Shown: positions 46,574 to 56,260, numbered from the stretch's first letter. The stretch is DNA of 64,000 nt from Cellvibrio sp. KY-GH-1 (GCF_008806975.1 NZ_CP031728.1:558001-622000), one strand, 5' to 3'. Translations and numbers: made by a program. The notes: generated by a model from the sequence alone, not told the origin.

Positions 46574-48151
46574 ATGCAGAGAGCAAATAGAAACGCATTT
46601 TTCTTTTCCTTTATTGTGGCTCTGGGTGGATTTGTATTTGGCCTGGATATAGCCCTGATCTCCGGCACCATTAAATACATTATTGCTGAATTTAGTTTAA
46701 CGGCCTTTCAAGTGGGTGCCATTGTCGGTGGTGCTACGGGGTTGGGGTCAATTGTTGCGTTGCTATGCGCGGGTTATTTTTGTGAGCGCTTTGGGCGGAA
46801 AAACACCTTATTAGTCATTGCTGCGTTGTATTTAATTTCCGCGTTGGGGTCGGCATTTGCCGTTAGTTTTGAGACGCTTTTTGCTGCGCGCTTTTTGGGC
46901 GGTTTAGCTTTTGCGTCGCTCACGCTGGCATCAATGTACATTGGTGAGATTGCCCCGCCAGACTTGCGTGGCAAGTTGGTGGGACTGAATCAAATGAATA
47001 TTGTGGTGGGGATTTTTATCGCGCAGCTATTAAATTTCTACATAGTGACCGTAATTAGTTCGCAGCCCGCTTGGGCAAATTGGATTGGTTTAACCGAGTT
47101 AACCAGTTGGCGTTGGATGTTAGGGTTAGAAATTTTGCCTGCGTTGGTCTGGTTTTTATTGCTCTTTTTTATTCCGGAGAGCCCGCGTTGGCTGGTGATG
47201 AATGGTAAGAAGCATAAAGCGGAAGCGGTAATTGCCAAAATTGCACCTGCTGACATGGTTGCCCAGCAATTTAATCAGATTTGTGACAACTTAAAAGGTG
47301 CTGAGCATTCGCTGAGTGTAAGTGAGCAGTTGGGTTTGTTGTTTAAATCCAGGTTGCGTATCGCGCTTTTTATTGGTGCTGGTGCGGCCATGCTGCAATC
47401 TTTATGCGGTATGAATGCTGTTTTAGGTTATATGCCATTTATTTTTTCGCAGGTAGGCGGTGGCGATGCAAGCGCCTTTCAGCAAACCGTTTGGGTTGGT
47501 GCTATAGGGTTATTTTTTACCTTCCTGGCGCTGGTGATGATTGATCGCATGGGGCGCCGTCCTATTTTGCTCTGGGGTTCGGTCTGGGCTGCTGTGAGCA
47601 TGGGTGTGGTGACTTATTGTTTTGCGGGAGCGACTTATATGTTGAGCGCAGAATCTGTCGCAGCCTTCGCTGATCGGATTGATACGTCACTATTGGCCCC
47701 TATGCTTGGGGTTGAGTACGCCAGTGATCTGGAATTTAAACGGGCATTGGTGACTCATTTGGGATCGGCAGCGCTGGGTTCACTGCAGGTTGATTTGCTC
47801 AATACTGCTGCGCATATGCAGGGCGTGTTGGTGTTTATTGGATTAATTAGTTTTGTGGCGGCATTTAACTTTTCCTTAGGCCCAGTCATGTGGATTTTGT
47901 TTTCCGAAATATTTCCTACGCGCATCAGGGGTGTTGCTATTCCTGCTTGTGCGCTGGTCTGTACACTCTTTGGTGGCGTATTGGTGCCTACATTGTTCCC
48001 GTGGCAGATAGAGGTTCAGGGTGTTGCGGTCACATTTTTGATCTATACCTGCCTTTGCGTGTTGGGTGCTATTTTTGTTCTAAAAATGGTGCCGGAAACC
48101 AAAGGGAAAAGTTTGGAGGAAATCGAGAGTCAACTTGTCGCCGTCAAATAA
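46574..48151 (+). CDS. MFS sugar porter (sugar:H+ symporter family)
   Basis: 525 residues with about 12 transmembrane helices. Sugar-porter signatures are present: GFVFGLDIALISG in helix 1, ERFGRKN in loop 2-3, PESPRWL at the end of helix 6, DRMGRRP in loop 8-9, and PETKGKSLEEIE at the C-terminus. An insertion of about 60 residues between helices 9 and 10 makes it longer than typical bacterial porters. Located just before the AHG catabolic genes, so AHG or D-galactose is the likely cargo (inference). Confidence 0.9.
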   Translation: MQRANRNAFFFSFIVALGGFVFGLDIALISGTIKYIIAEFSLTAFQVGAIVGGATGLGSIVALLCAGYFCERFGRKNTLLVIAALYLISALGSAFAVSFETLFAARFLGGLAFASLTLASMYIGEIAPPDLRGKLVGLNQMNIVVGIFIAQLLNFYIVTVISSQPAWANWIGLTELTSWRWMLGLEILPALVWFLLLFFIPESPRWLVMNGKKHKAEAVIAKIAPADMVAQQFNQICDNLKGAEHSLSVSEQLGLLFKSRLRIALFIGAGAAMLQSLCGMNAVLGYMPFIFSQVGGGDASAFQQTVWVGAIGLFFTFLALVMIDRMGRRPILLWGSVWAAVSMGVVTYCFAGATYMLSAESVAAFADRIDTSLLAPMLGVEYASDLEFKRALVTHLGSAALGSLQVDLLNTAAHMQGVLVFIGLISFVAAFNFSLGPVMWILFSEIFPTRIRGVAIPACALVCTLFGGVLVPTLFPWQIEVQGVAVTFLIYTCLCVLGAIFVLKMVPETKGKSLEEIESQLVAVK

Positions 48152-48207
48152 AACCCTGGTTATTGATCGCCGCTGTTTTATCTCTTCTGTTTAGTCTCTT
48201 AGCGCTC

Positions 48208-48239
48208 GCCAGATGTAGGCAAAAAGTGCCGCCATCTGG
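48208..48239 (+). other. Nested hairpin between sugar porter and AHG genes
   Basis: GCCAGATG / CATCTGGC outer stem with an inner GGCA-TGCC stem (48218-48230). No T run follows, so it may be an attenuator, an RNA-processing site or a weak terminator. Confidence 0.45.
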
Positions 48240-48358
48240 CCGTATTGGTAAGTATTACCTCGCGCTTTAGTGCTTTTTTATCGTTATTGCATTTCCGTAT
48301 CCCACTTTTGAAATTATCAGACTTTTCTCCTTTACAAGTGTCTATCCTGAGTGTAGAT

Positions 48359-48366
48359 TGTTAACA
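48359..48366 (+). promoter_or_regulatory. TGTYRACA-type candidate operator, site 7
   Basis: TTGTTAACAA palindrome followed by TAAACAAATG, only 27 bases before the start at 48393, in a position where bound protein would block transcription or initiation. Confidence 0.5.
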
Positions 48367-48392
48367 ATAAACAAATGCATCGGGATAGGTCT

Positions 48393-49532
48393 ATGCTAAA
48401 TACAATTTCTTGCGTGAGTCACAACGAACTCTCAGCAACACATATCAAAGCCGTCAAAGTTGAATACTACCAAGTGCCATTGGCCGAGGTGTTATCCGAT
48501 GCAAAACACGGCGACCACACCTGTTTTGAATTGTTGGTGTGTCGTATCTATTGCCAGGATGGCACTGAAGGTGTTGGTTACACCTATACCGGAGGTAAGG
48601 GGGGGCGAGCTATTTATTCACTTTTGGATGATGAACTCAAACCAATACTGATTGGCCGCAATGCATCGGATATTCATGCAATTTGGGAAGATTTAGGCTG
48701 GCACCTGCACTATGTGGGGCGTGGTGGTTTGGTTAGTTTTGCTATTTCTGCGGTCGATATCGCCCTGTGGGATATTCGTTGCAAGCGTCTGAATTTGCCG
48801 TTGTGGAAATTGGCGGGTGCCGCTAGTAATAAAACCCGCTGTTATGCGGGCGGTATTGATTTGAATTTCACCGAACAGAAACTATTGAAGAATATTGATA
48901 GTTATTTGAATCGCGGTTTTAACGCGGTAAAAATTAAAGTCGGTAAAGATAACTACAAAGAAGATGTTGCTCGCGTTGCTGCAGTGCGCGAGTTAATTGG
49001 TAAACACACCACCTTTATGGTTGATGCCAATTATTCAATGACCGTTGAAAAAGCTATCCGTTTTGGCCGGGCGATAGAGCAATACGATATCACCTGGTTT
49101 GAAGAGCCAACCATTCCCGATGATTATGCCGGTTATGCACGTATTGCGGACAGCATTAATATTTCATTGGCGATGGGTGAAAACCTTCATACTGTTCATG
49201 AATTTACCTACGCAATTGCACAGGCAAAATTAGGTTTTTTGCAGCCCGATGCTTCCAATATTGGTGGTATTACTGGCTGGTTGAAAGTTGCTGAATTGGC
49301 CTATGCCCATAACCTCCCTGTATGTAGTCACGGCATGCATGAGTTGCATGTTTCTCTCGTTGCTAGTCAGCCGCACGCAGGTTACCTCGAAGTTCACTCC
49401 TTCCCTATTGATGCCTATACCACTCGCCCAATCGTTATCGAGAGTGGTTTGGCTGTCGCATCAGATGAGCCGGGAACCGGTGTGACATTCGATGAAAAAT
49501 TATTACGTCCACATTTAATCAAACAATCCTGA
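48393..49532 (+). CDS. 3,6-anhydro-L-galactonate cycloisomerase (enolase superfamily)
   Basis: 379 residues from the ATG at 48393, which has GGGATAGG upstream; an ATG 18 bases earlier is the alternative. Enolase-superfamily motifs are complete: KIKVGK (KxK base), metal ligands in MVDANYS, TWFEEPT and MGENLH, and a His in CSHGMHE. It resembles mandelate racemase subgroup enzymes, including AHG-acid cycloisomerases that open the anhydro ring to 2-keto-3-deoxy-L-galactonate. The next four genes encode the rest of that pathway, which strongly favours this role over sugar-acid dehydration. Confidence 0.85.
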   Translation: MLNTISCVSHNELSATHIKAVKVEYYQVPLAEVLSDAKHGDHTCFELLVCRIYCQDGTEGVGYTYTGGKGGRAIYSLLDDELKPILIGRNASDIHAIWEDLGWHLHYVGRGGLVSFAISAVDIALWDIRCKRLNLPLWKLAGAASNKTRCYAGGIDLNFTEQKLLKNIDSYLNRGFNAVKIKVGKDNYKEDVARVAAVRELIGKHTTFMVDANYSMTVEKAIRFGRAIEQYDITWFEEPTIPDDYAGYARIADSINISLAMGENLHTVHEFTYAIAQAKLGFLQPDASNIGGITGWLKVAELAYAHNLPVCSHGMHELHVSLVASQPHAGYLEVHSFPIDAYTTRPIVIESGLAVASDEPGTGVTFDEKLLRPHLIKQS

Positions 49533-49545
49533 GGGGATCGAAATT

Positions 49546-50565
49546 ATGTTAGCTGCTCAATATGTTGGTAATAAAGGCTTTCAGGTTGTTGAAGGTCAAA
49601 TGATTGCTCCTGCTGCGGATGAAGTGCGTTTGCAAGTAGGGTTTGTTGGTATCTGTGGAACGGATATGCACATTTATCACGGTGTTATGGATCAGCGCGT
49701 TGCACCGCCGCAAATTATTGGCCATGAAATGTCGGGCACCATTGTTGAGATGGGGGCAAATGTAAAAGGTTTTGCCATTGGTGATCGCGTTGTTGTGCGT
49801 CCACTCGATTATTGTGGCGAGTGTCCTGCTTGTACTGCAGGTCACAGCCATGTGTGCCACAAATTAAAATTTATGGGTATCGATAGCCCAGGCGCTTTCC
49901 AAAATTCATGGACTGTAAAAGCGCGCACTTTGCACAAACTGCCTGAGAATATCGACTTAAAACAAGGTGCGTTGATTGAGCCACTTTCTGTAGCAGTGCA
50001 TGATATTTCCCGCGCACGTTTAACGGCTGGTGAAAAAGCAGTTGTTATTGGTGGTGGCCCCATTGGTCAGTTGGTTGCACTGGTGGCAAAAAGTGTTGGC
50101 GCTGAGGTCATGATTTCGGAAGTGAATCAGGTGCGCAATGAATTTGCCCAGAAAAATGGTATTAAAACCGTTAATCCACTTGAGCAAGATTTGGATGCAG
50201 CGGTTAAAGAGTGGACTAATGGTAAAGGCGCAGATGTTGTGTTTGAAGTGTCTGGCGTGAAAGCGGCGATAGAAGCTATGACCAAGATTGCCTCAGTGCG
50301 CGGCCGTATTTGTATGGTGGCGATTCACTCGCAAAAGCCTGAAGTGGATCTGTTCCAATTCTTCTGGAAAGAACTTGAATTAGTGGGCGCGCGCGTTTAT
50401 GAAGCGACTGACTTTGATATGGCCATTGAGTTGGTTGCATCCGGTAAAGTAAAGCTTGAACCATTCATTAGTTCGGTATCTAGCCTGAACAACATTGGCA
50501 GCGCTTTTGCGAGCATGGATAATAATCCTGCTGGTATGAAAGCCCTTGTGTCTTGCGCGGAGTAA
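49546..50565 (+). CDS. Zinc-dependent dehydrogenase, probable 2-keto-3-deoxy-L-galactonate 5-dehydrogenase
   Basis: 339 residues of the medium-chain dehydrogenase family. Catalytic zinc ligands are in GICGTDMH and GHEMSG; the structural zinc site is CGECPACTAGHSHVC; the NAD motif is VIGGGPIGQL. It resembles the L-galactonate-5-dehydrogenase/threonine-dehydrogenase branch. Between the cycloisomerase and a KduD-like SDR, it most likely oxidises C5 of 2-keto-3-deoxy-L-galactonate to 2,5-diketo-3-deoxygluconate, which KduD then reduces with inverted stereochemistry. The start is 13 bp after the previous stop. Confidence 0.85.
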   Translation: MLAAQYVGNKGFQVVEGQMIAPAADEVRLQVGFVGICGTDMHIYHGVMDQRVAPPQIIGHEMSGTIVEMGANVKGFAIGDRVVVRPLDYCGECPACTAGHSHVCHKLKFMGIDSPGAFQNSWTVKARTLHKLPENIDLKQGALIEPLSVAVHDISRARLTAGEKAVVIGGGPIGQLVALVAKSVGAEVMISEVNQVRNEFAQKNGIKTVNPLEQDLDAAVKEWTNGKGADVVFEVSGVKAAIEAMTKIASVRGRICMVAIHSQKPEVDLFQFFWKELELVGARVYEATDFDMAIELVASGKVKLEPFISSVSSLNNIGSAFASMDNNPAGMKALVSCAE

Positions 50566-50573
50566 TCACGGTT

Positions 50574-51338
50574 ATGTTGGAACAATTTAGCTTAAACGGT
50601 AAGGTCGCGTTGGTTACTGGTTGCAAGCGCGGCATTGGTAAAGCAATGGCTGTGGCTCTGGCAGAGGCAGGGGCAGATATTATTGGTGTATCTGCATCGC
50701 TGGAGTTGCAAGGCTCAGAGATTGAAAAAGCGGTAACGGCTACCGGGAAAAAATTCAGCGCTTATCAATGTGATTTTGGTAATCGCGACAGTCTTTATGC
50801 GTTTATCGAAAAAGTAAAAGCAGAGCATCCGGTGATTGATATTCTGGTCAATAATGCCGGTACAATTTTGCGCGCCCCTGCCGCTGAACACAGCGATGAG
50901 TATTGGGATCAGGTGATCAATGTGAACCTGAATTCACAATTTATTTTGAGCCGTGAAATTGGCAAAACCATGCTTGCGCGCAAAAGCGGGAAAATTATTT
51001 TCACTGCGTCATTGTTAACTTATCAAGGTGGCGTGACTGTGCCTGGCTATGCCGCGAGTAAAGGTGCTTTAGGTCAGTTGGTGATGGCGCTGTCGAATGA
51101 GTGGGCATCACAGGGTATTAATGTGAATGCCATTGCGCCCGGTTATATCTCTACCGATAACACTGAAGCTTTGCGCAATGACAAAGATCGTTCTGCGTCT
51201 ATTCTTAGTCGTATTCCGCAAGGCCGCTGGGGCACGCCGGAAGACTTTAAAGGCCCGGTTGTCTTTTTGGCATCAAGTGCCTCTAACTATATGAACGGCA
51301 GCACCGTGTTGGTTGACGGCGGCTGGATGGGGAGATAA
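50574..51338 (+). CDS. kduD: 2-dehydro-3-deoxy-D-gluconate 5-dehydrogenase (SDR)
   Basis: 254 residues from the ATG at 50574; the frame opens 21 bases earlier inside the previous gene. Very similar in layout to Kdu[23 protein letters not shown] (cofactor glycine motif), NNAGT, catalytic Ser in [10 protein letters not shown], Tyr-x3-Lys in [21 protein letters not shown], and the characteristic [11 protein letters not shown]. In AHG catabolism it reduces 2,5-diketo-3-deoxygluconate to KDG. The gene begins 8 bp after the preceding stop and ends 5 bp before the aldehyde dehydrogenase. Confidence 0.92.
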   Translation: MLEQFSLNGKVALVTGCKRGIGKAMAVALAEAGADIIGVSASLELQGSEIEKAVTATGKKFSAYQCDFGNRDSLYAFIEKVKAEHPVIDILVNNAGTILRAPAAEHSDEYWDQVINVNLNSQFILSREIGKTMLARKSGKIIFTASLLTYQGGVTVPGYAASKGALGQLVMALSNEWASQGINVNAIAPGYISTDNTEALRNDKDRSASILSRIPQGRWGTPEDFKGPVVFLASSASNYMNGSTVLVDGGWMGR

Positions 51339-51343
51339 GCACC

Positions 51344-52789
51344 ATGAAAAATGATCTCAATTTTATTAATGGCCAATATGTGCCATCAAAAGCTGCTGGG
51401 CATATTGTTGTTTACAGTCCAAGTACAGGGGCGGAAATTGGCCGCATCCCGGAAGGATGTAAAGAAGATGCACAAGATGCATTAGAAGCAGCACAGGCAG
51501 CACAAAAGCCTTGGGCTGCCCTTACGGCGCGTGCGCGTGCAACATTGCTGCGTAAATTCGCTCAGGCTATTCGCAATGAAACTGAATTGCTTGCCACCAT
51601 GTTGGTGCAAGAGCAGGGCAAGTTGCTCGATGTGGCGCGCGGTGAAGTAACTGCAACGGCCACGTTTATTGAATACGCCTGCGACAATGCGCTCACTATC
51701 GAAGGCGATATTTTGCCTTCCGATAAACCCAATGAAAAAATTTATATCCACAAAGTGCCGCGCGGTGTTGTGGTGGCGATCACTGCCTGGAATTTCCCCT
51801 TGGCATTGGCTGGTCGCAAAATTGGCCCTGCATTAATAACAGGCAATACTATTGTTATTAAACCGACTCAGGAAACCCCCTTAACCACTCTGGAATTGGG
51901 CCGTATTGCCAATGATGTAGGTATTCCTGCGGGCGTGTTAAATATCGTCAATGGTTCTGGTTCGGTAGTGGGCCAGCATTTATGCGAAAGCCCTATTACT
52001 CGGTTAATTACCATGACCGGTAGTACCCGGGCCGGACAAATCATTTACAAAGCCAGTGCACAGCATTTAACCCCTGTCATGTTGGAGTTGGGCGGAAAAG
52101 CTCCCTTTATTGTGATGGAAGATGCGGATCTGGAATTGGCCGCTGAAGAGGCGCTCTGGGCGCGATTTGCCAACTGCGGACAAGTCTGTACCTGTGCCGA
52201 GCGTCTGTATGTACATGAAAAAGTATACGACGCGTTTGTTGCCAAGTTTGTACCCAAGGTGAAATCCTTGGTGCTGGGTGATCCAATGAATCCTGCAACA
52301 CAAATGGGGCCTAAAGTTAATCGCCGCGAAATTGAGCAAATCGATGGGTTGGTGAAAAAAGGTTTGGCGCAAGGGGCGGAACTGGCCTGTGGTGGTAAGC
52401 CTGCGGTAGTGCCCGGTTTTGAGCAGGGCAATTGGTATGAACCTACGGTACTGGTCAACGTGAAACAAGATAATATTTTGGTTCACGAAGAGACCTTTGG
52501 TCCCATATTACCAATCGTGAAAATTAGCAGTATCGATGAAGCCATTGCTTATACCAACGACAGTGAATATGGTCTTTCAGCCTATTTATTTACTCAAAGC
52601 CTTAACTATATTCATCGCTCTATCGCAGAGATGGAAGTGGGTGAGGTTTATGTCAATCGCGGTATTGGCGAGCAGCATCAAGGTTTCCATAATGGTTGGA
52701 AGATGAGCGGCGCTGGCGGCGAAGATGGCAAGTATGGTTTGGAACAATATTTGGAAAAGAAAACAGTTTATTTAAGTGAGAAATACTAG
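51344..52789 (+). CDS. Aldehyde dehydrogenase, probable 3,6-anhydro-L-galactose dehydrogenase
   Basis: 481 residues of the NAD(P)-dependent aldehyde dehydrogenase superfamily. [17 protein letters not shown] precedes the cofactor site, [10 protein letters not shown] is the Rossmann segment, the general-base Glu is in [10 protein letters not shown], and the nucleophile Cys is in NCGQVCTC. Related to lactaldehyde/glycolaldehyde and succinate-semialdehyde dehydrogenases. As last enzyme gene of the AHG operon it most likely oxidises AHG to 3,6-anhydro-L-galactonate, the cycloisomerase substrate. Confidence 0.88.
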   Translation: MKNDLNFINGQYVPSKAAGHIVVYSPSTGAEIGRIPEGCKEDAQDALEAAQAAQKPWAALTARARATLLRKFAQAIRNETELLATMLVQEQGKLLDVARGEVTATATFIEYACDNALTIEGDILPSDKPNEKIYIHKVPRGVVVAITAWNFPLALAGRKIGPALITGNTIVIKPTQETPLTTLELGRIANDVGIPAGVLNIVNGSGSVVGQHLCESPITRLITMTGSTRAGQIIYKASAQHLTPVMLELGGKAPFIVMEDADLELAAEEALWARFANCGQVCTCAERLYVHEKVYDAFVAKFVPKVKSLVLGDPMNPATQMGPKVNRREIEQIDGLVKKGLAQGAELACGGKPAVVPGFEQGNWYEPTVLVNVKQDNILVHEETFGPILPIVKISSIDEAIAYTNDSEYGLSAYLFTQSLNYIHRSIAEMEVGEVYVNRGIGEQHQGFHNGWKMSGAGGEDGKYGLEQYLEKKTVYLSEKY

Positions 52790-52871
52790 TCGTTAATCTG
52801 CCGTTTTATACTGGCCGGGCTCAATGGGTGGGTGTGCTTTTTGGAAACAAATAGTCACATCTACCCATTGT

Positions 52872-52943
52872 TATTTGCAGAGATTATTGTCTAATGTCTG
52901 CAAATAGCTTAGCCTTATATCACTATCCAATAAGGCTATTTGC
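52872..52943 (+). promoter_or_regulatory. Triple TATTTGC inverted-repeat region before the GntR gene
   Basis: TATTTGCAGA (52872-52881) pairs with TCTGCAAATA (52897-52906). The latter overlaps GCAAATAG (52900), which pairs again with CTATTTGC (52936-52943); an inner CCTTAT/ATAAGG match is also present. This could be an autoregulatory operator or alternative RNA hairpins just before the ribosome site. Confidence 0.5.
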
Positions 52944-52960
52944 GAAAGGTCATCCAGAAC

Positions 52961-53569
52961 ATGAAAGAATCAAAAAAAATCATTCCCGTTCGGGATCAAA
53001 TTGCTGATCAAATCAGATCAGACATTATTGCGGGCGATATGCCGCCCAATGCCAAATTAAATGAAGTGGCTTTGGCTGAGCGCTTTGGCGTCTCGCGTGG
53101 CCCGGTTCGCGATGTATTGCTGCAACTCACTAAAGAAGGCTTGTTGGTAGCCAAAAACAATTGCGGCGTTTCGGTGAACAGCGTTCTGTCTCCAGAGCTA
53201 CAAGAGTTGATGATCGATATCCGCACCAAGATTGAACTTCATGCAGTTAAAACGTTGAAAGGTAAACTGCAAGAGGCTGATTTTGCCGAAATAGATGCGA
53301 TTTTGGATCGTCTCCAAAATGCATTTGATGACGAAGATTACACCGAAGTGACAAAGGCCGACATGGACTTCCATCGCTATTTGGTGATGAAGGCCGGTGG
53401 CGAAGAGTTGGTTAACCTGTGGCAGCCCATCATTTTGCGTATGCGCATGAACTACAAACGTATCACCAAGCCAGTGGATTGCGTTAATGAGCATAGAGCG
53501 ATAAGTGATGCACTGCGTAAAGACAATATTCGCGAAGCCACGGCTGCGCTCAAAGCAAATATTCGCTAA
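52961..53569 (+). CDS. GntR-family regulator, FadR subfamily (AHG module)
   Basis: 202 residues from the ATG at 52961; the frame opens at a TTG inside an inverted repeat upstream, which is less likely. The N-terminal winged helix (VRDQIADQIRSDIIAGDMPPNAKLNEVALAERFGVSRGPVRDVLLQLTKEGLL) is followed by an FCD ligand-binding domain of about 120 residues with metal-type His/Asp residues (ADMDFHRYLV, NEHRAISDAL). FadR-type regulators of sugar-acid pathways bind pathway intermediates, so an AHG-derived acid is a plausible effector. Its target may include the TGTYRACA sites (inference). Confidence 0.9.
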   Translation: MKESKKIIPVRDQIADQIRSDIIAGDMPPNAKLNEVALAERFGVSRGPVRDVLLQLTKEGLLVAKNNCGVSVNSVLSPELQELMIDIRTKIELHAVKTLKGKLQEADFAEIDAILDRLQNAFDDEDYTEVTKADMDFHRYLVMKAGGEELVNLWQPIILRMRMNYKRITKPVDCVNEHRAISDALRKDNIREATAALKANIR

Positions 53570-53596
53570 GTTAAACTAGCTAATAAATTAAAAACT

Positions 53597-53658
53597 ACCT
53601 GAGCTTAAATTGCCTCTTACCTGATAACAGGTGGCAATTTGAGCTCAGGTTTTTTTTG
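53597..53658 (+). terminator. Rho-independent terminator after the AHG operon regulator
   Basis: Long stem of about 18 bp (53597-53614 with 53632-53649) whose loop carries an ACCTG-CAGGT hairpin, followed by eight T. Confidence 0.92.
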
Positions 53659-53704
53659 GTTTGTTTAAGCGTTTAGTTGAATATTGCCGATGACCGCTGG
53701 TCAT

Positions 53705-53770
53705 AAAACGCCAGACTCACAACTTGCTCAAGTTCGATTATTGAGTCAGTCGTGGGTCTGGCGTTTTTAT
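53705..53770. terminator. Second, probably bidirectional, terminator before GH50-3
   Basis: AAAACGCCAGAC...GTCTGGCGTTTTT arms (53705-53720 and 53752-53767) around a 31-base loop, with T tracts on both strands; it would end the convergent GH50-3 transcript. Confidence 0.8.
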
Positions 53771-53791
53771 TACCGTAAGGATTTCCAGTAA

Positions 53792-56104
53792 TTATTGGAT
53801 GGGAGGAATTTTACTGCGGCGCTGATAGAGCGATTTATTCACTCGCTTGGCTGCATCTACCATGGGTTGATAGGGGATGTCGGTATTACTTACCCAGCCT
53901 ACGTTGTAGTTTTCACCATCGTAGGCGCGGCCGGTAACTGGGTCATCCACATATTGAAACCAATGCGCGCCCACCATATAAGGGTTATCGATTACGCTAT
54001 TCATGTAGTTTTCATACATTTTTGCGCGGTCGGTTTGGTCGGCGGCAATAACTAAACCGGGGTGATAGAAATCTGTATCCGACGTTGAGCCTATGTGGTA
54101 TTCGCCGATGATGGTGGGGAAATCCAAGTCTTTCAGAAATGCCCAAGTATCCGGGTGCATGCCTTCGCGATAATTATTAAAGCTCAATACATCGCTGTAT
54201 TTTTTTGCGGCGGTGACCACTTCAACCGGCATGCCCCATTCGGCGGCGATTCTTACGCCCATGTACATATGGTTGGGCAGGGCGTCTTTAATTTCGCTGC
54301 TGACAATACGGAAATACGTTTCTGCATAGTCGGCGTAGAGCATAGAAAAATCTGCGCGAGAAGCATCATTCAACTTGTCCATAGTGATGCCAGTTGCAAA
54401 GCTGGACCATGAATCAATCTTTGTTCCCCAGGCTTGGTTAAGCGTCGCTATATCGCCGTATTTTTTAGTGAGTAATTGGGTGAACTGTTTTTTAGCTGGG
54501 CTTTCATCGGCAGTTCTGCTGAGTGCGTAATAGACAGCGCCGAAGTGAGCGCGGTCATTTTTCATTGATCCCCAGCCTTTTTCATTATCAACAAATACAC
54601 CAACACACCAGGGAGTGTTTTTTACTTCGCGACCGATTTGTTTGATGGTCAAATGTGCGCGACGTTTAAATTCAGGATCATAAACATCGGGTAGTGGTGA
54701 CCAATAATCTTGCCCGGAATAGATCACTTTAAAGTCGCCGATAATCCAACCGTTGGCAAAAAATGGCATGCGTTGGTTGTCGTAAAACATGGGGTCAATC
54801 CAATTACCAAATGAGGTGAAGCCCCAATCCACCATGCGATCCAAAGTGACATCGCGCCAGGTTTTTATGTAGGAATTGGGTGAGCTTTGGCCGTAGCGGC
54901 GCTCCAGATTGGCTTTGTAAAAACTGTAGACTTCACCCTGTTCCAATACTCCTTGGTGCACTGTGCGCCGGTAACCATAGTGTTCGCCAAGCTCGTGATC
55001 GTAGGGGGGCAGCCATTCAAACATTTCGCGGCGCAAGGGCGATGCAAGAAAGCGGGAATTTAACGATTTTTTGCCGACTGGAATAATATCGCGCGAGTCT
55101 TCCGGGGTTAATTCTTCAGGATCTATTTTGCGCACGCTGGCATCGTTGAAATCATAACCGGTGATGGTTTCCAAATTGGCCATACGCACATTGGCGATAG
55201 CGCTGGAAAAAAACAAATAGCCTTCCGGGTCTACCATCCACCAGCGGCCATCCACTTTTGCAGTGCGGAAATAGCCTGTGCCTTCCAATTTAGGGCCTTT
55301 GCTCCAGCCACCAAAACGCGATCTGTCTTCCGGTTGTTTGGCATTGGCCAAACTGGCTAACTCGGCGTCTGCCGCTGCTTTTAATTGTTTTTCTGAATGA
55401 ATTTTAGTGGGGTAATTTTTTTTGGCGGCTTGGCCAAATTTATCGACTATCCCCACCAGATATTCCGGATCTTGGGCGGGATTAACACGCAGCTCAAGGT
55501 TGTCCACAATTAGGGTGTTAGTTTCAAATTGGGCGTAAGCTTTGAAAATAATTTTAGTGACTTGAGTGAAATCAAAATCGCGATCGCCTGAGCGCCAGGC
55601 TAACTTTTCTTCGCTGGTTTGCCATGCTGGTGGGGTTTCGCGCATACCGGTCTGTGCATTGGCAACACGCCCGGTTAAAGGGGCATAAAAACGAGCTGAT
55701 TGACCTGCATCAATCACTGCGCTGCGCTCTTGTTTGCGGCCTTTTGCATCCATTAATGTCAGCCAAAATTGAAACGATTGACTGCCTGGATTGGTAACAT
55801 CCAGTGCCAGATTTAAATCACCTGCGTATTCCCAATTCCAATAACCTTGCGCGGGAGTAGGTAGCTCAATTGTGGATTCCTCGCGCGGCTCGAATACCAG
55901 TTTTAATGCCTTGCCATATTTTTTCTCTTGCCCCTCTATCAAGCTTGCCTTGACGTTATTTTCCACAGCTTTATTCAGCGAAAAACTATCAAAGTTTTCA
56001 ACGCTGCCAATTGGGGAATCTTGATTGGCGGCGCAGCTGAGTGACAACCCCGCCAGAGTGCCAGCAAGTATCTGCTTGATTAAATGTAGTTGATTTTTTT
56101 TCAT
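53792..56104 (-). CDS. GH50 beta-agarase lipoprotein 3
   Basis: 770 residues. The lipoprotein signal ends GLSLSC (Cys near residue 25). It has the same two-part architecture as the other GH50s: N-terminal beta-sandwich (about 35-210), then a catalytic barrel with acid/base Glu in VDNEKGWG (about E508) and nucleophile Glu in IIGEYH (about E668; the others have EFH). Monocistronic, divergent from the galactonate operon. It is the least similar of the three by eye, for example EYH and DNEKGWG. A TGTTGACA site is 79 bases upstream of the start. Confidence 0.92.
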   Translation of the reverse strand: MKKNQLHLIKQILAGTLAGLSLSCAANQDSPIGSVENFDSFSLNKAVENNVKASLIEGQEKKYGKALKLVFEPREESTIELPTPAQGYWNWEYAGDLNLALDVTNPGSQSFQFWLTLMDAKGRKQERSAVIDAGQSARFYAPLTGRVANAQTGMRETPPAWQTSEEKLAWRSGDRDFDFTQVTKIIFKAYAQFETNTLIVDNLELRVNPAQDPEYLVGIVDKFGQAAKKNYPTKIHSEKQLKAAADAELASLANAKQPEDRSRFGGWSKGPKLEGTGYFRTAKVDGRWWMVDPEGYLFFSSAIANVRMANLETITGYDFNDASVRKIDPEELTPEDSRDIIPVGKKSLNSRFLASPLRREMFEWLPPYDHELGEHYGYRRTVHQGVLEQGEVYSFYKANLERRYGQSSPNSYIKTWRDVTLDRMVDWGFTSFGNWIDPMFYDNQRMPFFANGWIIGDFKVIYSGQDYWSPLPDVYDPEFKRRAHLTIKQIGREVKNTPWCVGVFVDNEKGWGSMKNDRAHFGAVYYALSRTADESPAKKQFTQLLTKKYGDIATLNQAWGTKIDSWSSFATGITMDKLNDASRADFSMLYADYAETYFRIVSSEIKDALPNHMYMGVRIAAEWGMPVEVVTAAKKYSDVLSFNNYREGMHPDTWAFLKDLDFPTIIGEYHIGSTSDTDFYHPGLVIAADQTDRAKMYENYMNSVIDNPYMVGAHWFQYVDDPVTGRAYDGENYNVGWVSNTDIPYQPMVDAAKRVNKSLYQRRSKIPPIQ

Positions 56105-56182
56105 TTTTATCTCCTCTTTTGGGTTGGTAGTGGCTCGCGTGATCTTTCAGAGAGTTGGATTCTTCTTAGTTAATGGTAATGA

Positions 56183-56190
56183 TGTCAACA
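56183..56190 (-). promoter_or_regulatory. TGTYRACA-type candidate operator, site 8
   Basis: TGTCAACA on the + strand (TGTTGACA toward GH50-3), 79 bases from the GH50-3 start. Confidence 0.45.
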
Positions 56191-56260
56191 ATTTACAATG
56201 TAAGGTTTTGTAAGTTGCGCTAATTTATCGGACAACCTAAAGAACTCTTGATTATTTAAG

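Noticed and set aside
47890..48270. 126-codon + strand frame overlapping the end of the sugar porter
   Set aside because: Its first two thirds are the alternate frame of the porter's conserved C-terminus; cysteine-rich and without a ribosome site.
52045..52486. Two - strand frames of about 138 codons
   Set aside because: Antisense to the aldehyde dehydrogenase gene, which has full catalytic motifs; no independent support.
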